Of a DNA stretch of 42,030 bases, positions 32,988 through 40,198 are shown piece after piece. Every line of letters starts with the position of its first letter. The stretch's first letter is position 1. The stretch spans positions 1-42,030 of the forward strand of contig NZ_JADYTJ010000030.1 of the NCBI RefSeq assembly GCF_021531075.1. Direction: 5' to 3'. Both the position numbers and the translations under genes were made by a program. The notes under the pieces are model-generated. The model saw only the letters and a list, made by a program, of their open reading frames with translations. It was not told where the DNA came from and ran no database searches. The stretch comes from Bacteroides caecigallinarum (GTDB lineage: Bacteria > Bacteroidota > Bacteroidia > Bacteroidales > Bacteroidaceae).

Positions 32988-33119
32988 TCACCCATACATT
33001 GCTTCCGGAGAAATATTATCTGGAAGGAGATTGGCTTTTACTATATCCGCTTTCTCTTTGTTGACGGAATATCTTATGGCATTCGCTCCATGTGATATGG
33101 TAGAGGCCTTTGCTATCAT
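32988..33119 (-). pseudogene. Relaxase N-terminal fragment, ended by an in-frame TGA
   Basis: ATG 33119 begins a 43-aa piece, MIAKASTISHGANAIRYSVN and on, that matches the N-terminus of Bacteroidales relaxases. It contains Tyr17, the likely DNA-nicking tyrosine by position. The frame is stopped by TGA at 32988-32990 and continues in the same frame with ATGATG. This is a nonsense change (such as Arg CGA or Trp TGG to TGA) or a reinitiation/readthrough point, and not a frameshift. It follows MobC by 14 bases. Confidence 0.8.
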
Positions 33120-33133
33120 AATGGGTAAGTAAA

Positions 33134-33535
33134 TTATTCGGTAAGGTAATTTTCTATCTGGTTCCAGCGATTAATTAGTTGCGTTGCTGCGATCATCCAT
33201 TGTTCCACGAACCTGGTATCACTAAAATACATGGCTCGTTTATCTGCTTGTATGGACTTAACGGCTGCTGCAATACGGATAAGGTCACCCCTTGCATCTG
33301 CCAAACTACATAGGGCTTCTATTTCACGCTCAGACAGTCGTTGTCGTGGATGCTGCCCCAAAGCTGTACGGCGTATGTAGTCACTTATGGACAAACCGCA
33401 GGTTTTGGCTAGTTCTGTGGCTTGGAAATATTCCTTCTCTGTTACACGAGCTTCAAGCCGCAGGTTACGTCTTATAATTTTCTTGGCATTCTTGCTATTC
33501 TCTTCATTGGTATTATTATCGATTTTCTTTTTCAT
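33134..33535 (-). CDS. mobC: MobC-type relaxosome accessory protein
   Basis: This 133-aa basic protein has a ribbon-helix-helix-like start (NLRLEARVTEKEYFQATELA and then SISDYIRRTALG) and a C-terminal helical part. This is the MobC family pattern: a small DNA-binding protein that opens oriT for the relaxase. It is directly before the relaxase gene on the same strand, 14 bases apart, and directly after a gene-free stretch with an inverted repeat that probably holds oriT. Confidence 0.85.
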   Translation of the reverse strand: MKKKIDNNTNEENSKNAKKIIRRNLRLEARVTEKEYFQATELAKTCGLSISDYIRRTALGQHPRQRLSEREIEALCSLADARGDLIRIAAAVKSIQADKRAMYFSDTRFVEQWMIAATQLINRWNQIENYLTE

Positions 33536-33581
33536 GTTTTATTATACATTTATAAGTGGTCTTTAATTTAAAAGGTACAAC

Positions 33582-33720
33582 ACGGTGGGAGCTTGCGACC
33601 GCCGAAAAATGCCTATGTAGTACGAATGAGCTTAGCGAATTTGTGCGACATAGGAACTTCTTGCAATACCACACATAATCGCTCTGGACACGTTACGTTT
33701 TAGATATTGCTATACTTGAC
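33582..33720. other. Probable origin of transfer region
   Basis: The 448-base gap 33536-33983 has no gene. Within it is a locally GC-rich stretch (from about 33582) with an inverted repeat, CCTATGT (33612-33618) and ACATAGG (33648-33654), containing further partial pairing (CGAAT/AATT..GTGCG). It is beside mobC, as is usual for oriT in Bacteroides mobilizable elements. The nick site cannot be placed. Further left, ATACAAAA (33850-33857) and TTTTGTAT (33874-33881) form a second inverted repeat near the wHTH gene end. Confidence 0.5.
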
Positions 33721-33983
33721 ATTTACTCTAAATATTTTTCACTGAATTTTTCCTCTGCTATAGTTTGTGGTAAAACAGAAGCATAATATATAACAAACAA
33801 TAGGGTAAAAAAAACTATCTTATCAAAACTGTAGGTATTACTTGTGTCAATACAAAAGTATACCATTACAAAGTTTTGTATCTATATTTGTTTTATGCCA
33901 TTCTTGATTCTTATAGTTGAGAAAATCTTCTTCAATATGGCTATCCCAATTTACTATGGAACACAGACAAAATACTAACCGTA

Positions 33984-34409
33984 TCATTTAACTGAGTTTA
34001 CAGGCATTCCTTCCATATCGTCAGGTCTGTCTTTTAAACGGACATAGAAAGGATTGTCAATTCGGTTGCCGTCCTGCATCCATGCCGATATACATTTCAG
34101 CGTATGGATGCTTGTCCGGTTGCTTTGTGTAGATGTGACAATTCCTAACTGGTTCATCTTGTCAAGTACACGGGATACAGTTTTTTTATCATAGCCCAAT
34201 TTGCTGGACAATTCTACTTCCGAAAGGACGGCTTGTCCCACTAGCAAAGTCGTAGAGAAGCCTTTTATGGCATACTTAGTTTCTTTCAATACTGCCTTTT
34301 CAATAAGGCGGTGCAGAATCTTCATACGGTCAATGCCGTATTTACTTTCTGACAGATACGTAAGCTGCTCTGACGAAAGTACAATACAATAGTTCAAATT
34401 TGATTTCAT
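33984..34409 (-). CDS. Winged-helix protein of the island backbone
   Basis: This 141-aa protein has a central winged-helix DNA-binding domain (about residues 60-105: VGQAVLSEVELSSKLGYDKK, and then TVSRVLDKMNQLGIV). The N-terminal helices may form a dimer, and the C-terminal tail has many charged residues. It lies upstream of the oriT region in the direction of transcription, so it may regulate mobilization or replication. I see no effector domain. It is similar in style to small regulators often carried on Bacteroides mobilizable elements. Confidence 0.7.
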   Translation of the reverse strand: MKSNLNYCIVLSSEQLTYLSESKYGIDRMKILHRLIEKAVLKETKYAIKGFSTTLLVGQAVLSEVELSSKLGYDKKTVSRVLDKMNQLGIVTSTQSNRTSIHTLKCISAWMQDGNRIDNPFYVRLKDRPDDMEGMPVNSVK

Positions 34410-34459
34410 AGTCTGTTTATTTGAAGATCTTTTATAAATAGTGCAGCCAAAAGAGAAAG

Positions 34460-34807
34460 TTAACGGTGCATTCCATATCCTCTATCTGGCATATAATATT
34501 CCTTGTCGTAGGCTATATGGTCAAGTACATTTTGCAGCTTATCAAGTTGGTAGTTATCCAAAACAGGAATAGCAGCAATCGTGATTTTATGTGAAGCGAT
34601 ACGGCGGTGTTCACAATTCTTTTCTGACATACTGCCATCTCCGTCAGCATAAACACTCCGCAGATAATCGTTCACAGCTTCGGTTTGTACCTTGCTTGGA
34701 TATGCTGCAGAATAATTGTCTTGAATATACTCCACCATATGGCTGACCGCATTTGCCAGTAGTGGTTCATACTTTTGTATTTGCTTGATTAGCTCTTCCT
34801 TTTTCAT
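34460..34807 (-). CDS. Small protein of unknown function in the island backbone
   Basis: This 115-aa protein has a helical N-terminal half (EELIKQIQKYEPLLANAVSH) and a charged C-terminus ending DRGYGMHR. No signal peptide or membrane segment. I do not recognise the family. It lies between the VapE-type ATPase gene (145 bases on one side) and the wHTH gene (50 bases on the other), all on the minus strand, so it probably shares their transcript. Confidence 0.6.
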   Translation of the reverse strand: MKKEELIKQIQKYEPLLANAVSHMVEYIQDNYSAAYPSKVQTEAVNDYLRSVYADGDGSMSEKNCEHRRIASHKITIAAIPVLDNYQLDKLQNVLDHIAYDKEYYMPDRGYGMHR

Positions 34808-34952
34808 ACAGTCAATTCATTTTGTCCCATGTCCCATGCATATCTTATAACTTTCTTTTTATCTACTTTTTGTTTTTATTATTTTTTTAGGGAAAGAGGG
34901 ACAAAGGGACATGATATTTGTCTTTTCCCTTAATTTGAATGGTAAATTCTGT

Positions 34953-36320
34953 TCACAATAATAATGTTGTACTGGCTTCTTCGCCTGGCGTATCTACTCT
35001 CACCCAAGGATGCTTTGTCCGTCCAGTCTTGTCGCAATATGCAGGGTGCAGCCCCTTGACCTTCTCCTGATCACTCCGTTTCCAATTAGGAATCATAGAC
35101 ATCAGGCGATTAATATATTGTGATGTGTACTTAGACGGATTGCGCCTGACTATATCATTGGGTAGTTCCTCTATAATCTGCCGGGCACAAACCATATTGA
35201 GTGTGGTCATTTTGAAGTTGGAATCTGGGTATGCTCCTTTTTGATAAGCCAATCGGTTAGGAATAGTCCAACTTGCATATTGGATGGGGATCTCACGCTC
35301 CAAATACATTTCCAAATCTTCCATGATGGGGTCAACAAGAATGTTGGAATGTTGCCCCTGTACCTCATTTGCTTTGATTTCTAAATCTGGTGTTAAGTAA
35401 AGTTTCATTCCTTGCCGATAATAGACGTATGCTTCTGCCCAAAGTTGAGGAACAGTACGTTGTAAAATATCCAACCATTCTGATACATGACCGTTACCTT
35501 TAACTGGGATTATCCACCAGCGACGGTTTCCATTGTCACCTTGCAGGAAATTTGTTTCATTAGTAGTAGCTGCAAAGACATTGTGCCGCATAAATTCCAC
35601 TACCTTATGTCCGTATGCAGGACGCATAAAGTCACTACAGCGGCTCAGAAAAGCTTTGGCTGCCTCTGCGTCATTTGCCCGTTTTAAACCGTTCAACTCA
35701 CTTATTTCTATAATCCAACCATTGGTTATGGTTTCTACCTTCTCCTTGTCACCACTGGCAAAAGAGAACGAATCGTTGAACCACTTTCCACTGATGGTTT
35801 TGAAAAAGGTACTTTTTCCTATGCCCTGGGGACCAGGCAGAGTCAATACGTTGTCAAACTTACAACCGGGGGTAAAAACCCGGGCAACAGCCGCTACAAA
35901 CCATAACTTTGTTTGTTCCCTTACTAGTGGAGTATCTTCCGCTCCTAGATAATCAATAATAGTTGTGGCTATACGGGATTGCCCATCCCATATTTCTTGG
36001 GTAATAAAATCCTGTACAGGATTAAAACCACGTTCCAAAGAGGTTGTTTTTAGTATTTCAAATATCTTATTTTGCGTCAGATATAATTTGTATGTCCTTT
36101 CCAGATAGTCTTGTATCTTTCCAACTGACTCTTCATCAATTTTATTGCCATTGACATTATGGAATAAAGAGCAGAAACATATATCATCCTGACAAAAGGT
36201 ATCGTACTTTATCATGCTCAAGTTTTCATCCGATGTAAAGATGAGCCTATAATTGCTTATGGAGCGGAAAAGATTCCCGTAGCTGTCTGTTGCCAGCTGC
36301 TGTTTCCAATTCTCTTTCAT
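34953..36320 (-). CDS. VapE-type (virulence-associated E) ATPase
   Basis: This 455-aa protein has the VapE core: Walker A LPGPQGIGKSTFF (GPQGIGKST at 163-171), a Walker B-like strand GWIIEISEL (201-209), and NRRWWIIPV (about 262-270). These are SF3/D5-like ATPases related to primase-helicases, found on phages and genomic islands. They probably drive replication of the excised circle. A separate primase domain is not clear in the N-terminal 100 residues. It follows the DUF3853 gene by 5 bases, a tight pair typical of Bacteroides mobilizable islands. Confidence 0.85.
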   Translation of the reverse strand: MKENWKQQLATDSYGNLFRSISNYRLIFTSDENLSMIKYDTFCQDDICFCSLFHNVNGNKIDEESVGKIQDYLERTYKLYLTQNKIFEILKTTSLERGFNPVQDFITQEIWDGQSRIATTIIDYLGAEDTPLVREQTKLWFVAAVARVFTPGCKFDNVLTLPGPQGIGKSTFFKTISGKWFNDSFSFASGDKEKVETITNGWIIEISELNGLKRANDAEAAKAFLSRCSDFMRPAYGHKVVEFMRHNVFAATTNETNFLQGDNGNRRWWIIPVKGNGHVSEWLDILQRTVPQLWAEAYVYYRQGMKLYLTPDLEIKANEVQGQHSNILVDPIMEDLEMYLEREIPIQYASWTIPNRLAYQKGAYPDSNFKMTTLNMVCARQIIEELPNDIVRRNPSKYTSQYINRLMSMIPNWKRSDQEKVKGLHPAYCDKTGRTKHPWVRVDTPGEEASTTLLL

Positions 36321-36325
36321 ACTGT

Positions 36326-36643
36326 TTACTCTTTAATGTGGATACCACCCGATTCCTTTGCCAGCGATAATGCAAGGTCTGCATCCACTACGATTTTTCG
36401 TCCTATCTGTGTGATAGCCTTGTCGATTATACCGCTCTTTTTAATGCGATTAGCCGTAGGTACACTACATCCAAACACACGGGCAATACCCTCTATTCCA
36501 TAGTAGTTGCCTTTTGGAGCTATTGGGGATGTAGCTTTTTCTGTGGACTCTACACTTTTTGTAATTAGAAAACAAAGTTCCTCGCCGGTCATCATAGCGA
36601 TGGGCTTTTGGAGCAACTGGTTTAGATTGAATTTTTCTTCCAT
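36326..36643 (-). CDS. DUF3853 helix-turn-helix protein (excisionase-like)
   Basis: This 105-aa protein fits DUF3853: PIAMMTGEELCFLI in the N-terminal half, then GIEGIARVFGCSVPTANRIK, a helix-turn-helix like those of excisionase/MerR-type DNA-binding proteins, then KSGIIDKAITQIGRKIVVD as the wing. It likely acts as an excision or replication control factor for the island. A -7 element on the minus strand (TACCTTTG, 36718-36711) lies 68 bases before the start; inverted repeats TCGGTTT/AAACCGA (36679-36701) and GGTCGG/CCGACC (36740-36772) flank it and may be operators. Confidence 0.8.
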   Translation of the reverse strand: MEEKFNLNQLLQKPIAMMTGEELCFLITKSVESTEKATSPIAPKGNYYGIEGIARVFGCSVPTANRIKKSGIIDKAITQIGRKIVVDADLALSLAKESGGIHIKE

Positions 36644-36824
36644 ACCTTTATTTGTTTAGTTATTGAATACTTTAAGCCTCGGTTTAACTCTGTGAAACCG
36701 ATTTCACAAGCAAAGGTATTGTATGAAACTCAGCGTATTGGTCGGCTTATTTATACCTTAATATAACCGACCGATTTACAACAGATATTTACAGAAAGTA
36801 AAAACGGATAGCTGGATTTCCCAA

Positions 36825-38075
36825 CTACCCGTTTTTTATAAAATAATCTGTCCATCGGTCTATTATCCGTTTTGCTTTGATATAACTGTTTCCTCTTTGA
36901 GGTGAAGTCAATGTAATGTCTTTGATTTCACCATATCTTTTCTGTGGAATGTCATGTCCGTAATGTCGCTGGTAGAATTGTTCGATGGCACGATGAAATG
37001 TCATGTATCTTATAGAAGCCTTCATTCTTCCAGCTTTTACCAGAGCTTTCAATAAATAGGCAAGGCTTATATCTTCGGTGTTCTCTTCAAGAAAAGAGTA
37101 AATGCCTTGTTTGATACGTTCCTTATCCCCAATAAGGATGTCATCCAATGATTGTATTATTTTTCTGTTTCCACGTTTACCTTTCACTTTTCGCAAGGCA
37201 AACATAACTTCTTTCCAAATATCCGGATTACATACTTCAGCCGTTGCTTCCCATTCGGCTTTACTTTCAGTTCCTATCTCTATGCTTTTATTAACAAGCA
37301 AAGCAATACACGATTTTATCAGAAGCATATCTCCATTATCAACTTCTTCACTACTCAACAGACGGTCAAGTAACTTAGCCATACGTGAAAGGCCGTGGTC
37401 AAATATTACGAAATAGTACATACAATAACTTAAGGCCTCCTTTTTCTCTATCACATAATCGTACAGGTTAGCCACAAACTCTCCAACAAACACGGCGTGG
37501 GATAGGACGATGATTTGGGAAATGTACGTCAAGAACTGATACACCATTTTTCTTTCAAGATTGCTTAACAGATAGTATCCTTTGTTGTTTCTCATTAGTA
37601 CATCCAACTGTCCAGTTAAATAGGCTTTTGTTTCCTGTGGCAAACGACTCCAAATTTCAAGAGGTGTTTTGGAATGAACCATAAGTAATTCTGACTTTGG
37701 GGATGTGAGTAGCTCTACCGTAGCCGTTTTTATGTTTATGCCTATCCATAACCGTTTGTTGGTAATACATTGGGCTATAATATCTGTATACTTACCGGCC
37801 CATTGTTGATTGGCTATATTCTGTACATTTTTGCCGTTTCCGTTTATAAGTTCAGAAAGCCAGTTATATAACAGCAAAGCTTCTGACGGTGTACATTCCC
37901 GCATCATCTGATACATATCTGTCAAAACAGATAAGTTACCCTTTCCAACAGCATCCATGCGTTTACAGAAATTGGCATACAATTCTTCGTTGGCGGATTT
38001 CCAAGTACGAATAGCCATATCAGCACAATCCTTTCTAGTAAAATAGTCCCTTATTCTCTCTATGAAATGAATCAT
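36825..38075 (-). CDS. Unknown island protein, 416 aa
   Basis: This protein has no signal peptide or membrane span and looks mostly helical. I recognise no motif or family. FTRKDCADMAIRTWKSANEE at the start and WTDYFIKNG at the end give no clue; it has no HTH or P-loop. It lies 13 bases after the integrase gene, transcribed in the same direction, and 181 bases before DUF3853, so it is probably co-transcribed with the integrase. The position argues for a role in integration, excision or maintenance of the island. Confidence 0.65.
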   Translation of the reverse strand: MIHFIERIRDYFTRKDCADMAIRTWKSANEELYANFCKRMDAVGKGNLSVLTDMYQMMRECTPSEALLLYNWLSELINGNGKNVQNIANQQWAGKYTDIIAQCITNKRLWIGINIKTATVELLTSPKSELLMVHSKTPLEIWSRLPQETKAYLTGQLDVLMRNNKGYYLLSNLERKMVYQFLTYISQIIVLSHAVFVGEFVANLYDYVIEKKEALSYCMYYFVIFDHGLSRMAKLLDRLLSSEEVDNGDMLLIKSCIALLVNKSIEIGTESKAEWEATAEVCNPDIWKEVMFALRKVKGKRGNRKIIQSLDDILIGDKERIKQGIYSFLEENTEDISLAYLLKALVKAGRMKASIRYMTFHRAIEQFYQRHYGHDIPQKRYGEIKDITLTSPQRGNSYIKAKRIIDRWTDYFIKNG

Positions 38076-38088
38076 CCTTAAAATCGTA

Positions 38089-39591
38089 TTATAGTCGTTT
38101 AAACAATTTGGATAAATCCTCAGTGGACATACTCGTCAGTTTTGCCAATAACAAATCTCTTTCAGAAGTTTTTGTCAAATTCAACAGCTTTGAGTTATTT
38201 TCCATCTGAATTTCAAGTGGATAGTGCTCAATGTATATTTGAGTGATTGCATGATCAGAAGAAGCGTGTCCCATGCTTTCAGAAATATAATCCATATCTA
38301 CTCCGGCATTATGTAGGTTCGTGGCAAACGAATGACGGCACCATGTACCAGACGGACAGATGGATTTATCCCAATTCAGTGCTTCGTGACATATTTTGAT
38401 GATACGGTCTTTCACATTAGAGTTTTCCTGCATCGTATATTTGCGACGCAGTTCTTCTGTTTCAGCTCCTTTTAATATGTGGGGAAAGACCAAACCGCCT
38501 CGGGTCGGAGGTGCAGCCACTTCATCTAAAATATATTGTAAAGGAGGTATGATAGGAACGATTACTTCGGAACCATCAGTACTTCTTCGGGAAGTTTTCT
38601 TACGGTTGAAGCGGAAAGCTTTGCCATGTGTCTGATAATAATAATTATCGTAAGTCAATCGCCCTGCATCTGCCATATTGAACCCATTACACAAATACTG
38701 GGCAAGAAACAATCCTAATGAGTAGTGAGCGCGTTTGGTATATTCTTCTGACCAATATTCGGGATATTTCTTGGATACAAAGAGGTTATATAGTTCTGTC
38801 ATTTGATTAACATTCAGGAAACTTTGTTTGCGTTTTGCACTCTTAGGAATACTTACAAGCCCTTTCTCCTTCTTGTTAGAGAAAGGATAAGGAACATCTT
38901 TGAGATAGCCTTCATGTACACACTTATTCCATACGGCACGACAACAGCGTAAATATATCCCTGCGGTAGTATCACTGATTTTTCCTATTATCTTCCCATT
39001 CTCATCTTTTACCCCATTATGCATTCCGTCCTTCCACTTCTGAATTTCTGCTGCACTAATGCAAAATCCTTTAATCATATTTGGTCCGAGTATCTTTCTT
39101 AATGATTTGAGTGCGCACTCATAACTCTCTGCTGTAGTAAAGCGTGCACCATCATCGTCTGTTCGTAATCCACTAATGATTTCTTCCCATATGCCAATAA
39201 AAGATTGTGGTTTATTTGTTTCTTCATTGGGTGTTGCGACTTCTTCTCCCATGATACATTGACGTACCATTTCAAATGTCAGAATACCACCTTTATTCAA
39301 ATTCATCAGAATTTCTTTGTATTTGGGAATAAGTGTATCTTTCCACTCTTTTTGAAGTCTGTAGTTCTCGCTCTTACATTTAGTTGCATTACAAATATCT
39401 GAAAACTTTCTTTCAGTAAAAGAACTTCCAACTGTGAAATAAAAAAATTTGCGGTCTACCGTGAAACGAAGAGATAATGGAAACTCATACGCATTTTTTC
39501 TGCGAGTACGTGAGTCCAACACGATAGAAACAGAACAGTTACGTTCTTTGAAAAGGGACATGGATTTTGTCAGTTTTTCCATTGCATTCAT
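38089..39591 (-). CDS. int: Tyrosine recombinase / integrase
   Basis: This 500-aa protein has an N-terminal SAM-like/arm-binding part, a core-binding domain (about residues 125-235) and a catalytic domain (about 255-470). RFNRKKTSRR gives the beta-hairpin Lys (331 or 332), CRHSFATNLHNAG gives Arg419-His420, GHAS gives His442, and ITQIYIEHY gives the nucleophile Tyr453. The usual box I Arg is not obvious: the equivalent segment is CNGFNMADAGRL (301-312). The His of HxxR is Thr416. It should integrate the island at tRNA-Met. It is the gene closest to the intact tRNA end. Its start (ATG 39591; another at 39582) follows a leader of about 360 bases. Confidence 0.92.
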   Translation of the reverse strand: MNAMEKLTKSMSLFKERNCSVSIVLDSRTRRKNAYEFPLSLRFTVDRKFFYFTVGSSFTERKFSDICNATKCKSENYRLQKEWKDTLIPKYKEILMNLNKGGILTFEMVRQCIMGEEVATPNEETNKPQSFIGIWEEIISGLRTDDDGARFTTAESYECALKSLRKILGPNMIKGFCISAAEIQKWKDGMHNGVKDENGKIIGKISDTTAGIYLRCCRAVWNKCVHEGYLKDVPYPFSNKKEKGLVSIPKSAKRKQSFLNVNQMTELYNLFVSKKYPEYWSEEYTKRAHYSLGLFLAQYLCNGFNMADAGRLTYDNYYYQTHGKAFRFNRKKTSRRSTDGSEVIVPIIPPLQYILDEVAAPPTRGGLVFPHILKGAETEELRRKYTMQENSNVKDRIIKICHEALNWDKSICPSGTWCRHSFATNLHNAGVDMDYISESMGHASSDHAITQIYIEHYPLEIQMENNSKLLNLTKTSERDLLLAKLTSMSTEDLSKLFKRL

Positions 39592-39647
39592 TGTTTATGT
39601 TCAACATAACCTCTGAATACAGACGCTTTGCAATGTGAGGCATACAT
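39588..39647 (-). CDS. Possible 19-aa leader ORF coupled to the integrase
   Basis: ATG 39647 opens a short frame (MYASHCKASVFRGYVEHKQ) whose TGA overlaps the integrase ATG (ATGA). Such an overlap allows coupled translation. A second, 8-aa frame (MTIIILFF) occurs earlier in the leader. No conservation evidence is available here, so this is a weak call. Confidence 0.3.
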   Translation of the reverse strand: MYASHCKASVFRGYVEHKQ

Positions 39648-39954
39648 ACACAAAACACTGCATATAACCACAGAGCCATTACCCTTAGACGGATAAAAAC
39701 ATTGTTGTTATATGCAGCGGTGCAATCTCGTTAACCTCTGTCGCTGAATGGTAACCGGGCTTATGCTAATCGGTCTCAACCCCTGAAGTAACTCTCGCGT
39801 TTCGTTTGTTATATAGAGTACCCTCCGACTGGTACTCCCTCTACGCATTGATTCATCGGAATGGGATAACCTACCCACGATAGTTAAGCAAACTCACTTT
39901 CCTTTTCTAAAAAAAGAGTATTATAATGGTCATGGCTTGCTACAAATGCATTAC
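39592..39954 (-). promoter_or_regulatory. Long structured leader of the integrase mRNA
   Basis: The predicted promoter at 39961-39990 puts the transcript start near 39954, leaving about 360 nt before the integrase ATG. On this strand the leader has several perfect hairpins: GAGTACC/GGTACTC (39816-39837, 8-nt loop); an 11-bp stem CTGCATATAAC/GTTATATGCAG (39658-39668 with 39707-39717); and weaker ones around 39720-39780 (ACCG/CGGT and GTTAACC/GGTAAC). The stretch is richer in G and C than the flanks. It may be an attenuator or other cis-acting RNA. It may equally contain protein-binding sites for integration. Confidence 0.5.
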
Positions 39955-39960
39955 GCAATA

Positions 39961-39990
39961 CAAAAATACAATATTATTCTATAAATCAAA
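39961..39990 (-). promoter_or_regulatory. Integrase promoter
   Basis: The minus strand reads TTTG (39990-39987) and TATTTTTG (39968-39961), 18 bases apart, close to the Bacteroidetes -33/-7 consensus. Confidence 0.55.
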
Positions 39991-40124
39991 GTGAAAATAG
40001 AATATATTTGAGTTTATTTAACCGCCAAAGAAGCTACATTAGCTACATATATTAATGAGTAATGTTTATAGGACTACATGGAACTTCATAGAAATTCTAT
40101 TTGTAAACATAATCAACTCAAACA

Positions 40125-40148
40125 GTTTGTTTACGCATTGTTTACGCA
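40125..40148. repeat. 24-bp terminal direct repeat, right copy
   Basis: This is identical in sequence and orientation to 24298-24321. It lies 64 bases inside the right attachment repeat (40212), whereas the left copy lies 113 bases inside its own. It contains two tandem TTGTTTACGCA-like units. Confidence 0.85.
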
Positions 40149-40154
40149 AGCACA

Positions 40155-40185
40155 TAAAAAAAGCAGTCAGCGAATTGCTAACTGC
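40155..40185 (-). terminator. tRNA-Met terminator
   Basis: GCAGTCAGC (40163-40171) and GCTAACTGC (40177-40185) form a 9-bp stem with one mismatch; on the minus strand it is followed by a run of T's. It begins 14 bases after the tRNA 3' end. As it lies inside the island boundary, it would be supplied by the island. Confidence 0.75.
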
Positions 40186-40198
40186 CTGATTTTCAATG

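Noticed and set aside
33710..33745. TTGACA-like sigma-70 promoter (TTGACATTTACTC)
   Set aside because: Bacteroidetes do not use the classic -35/-10 elements, and the other promoters here follow TTTG/TAnnTTTG.
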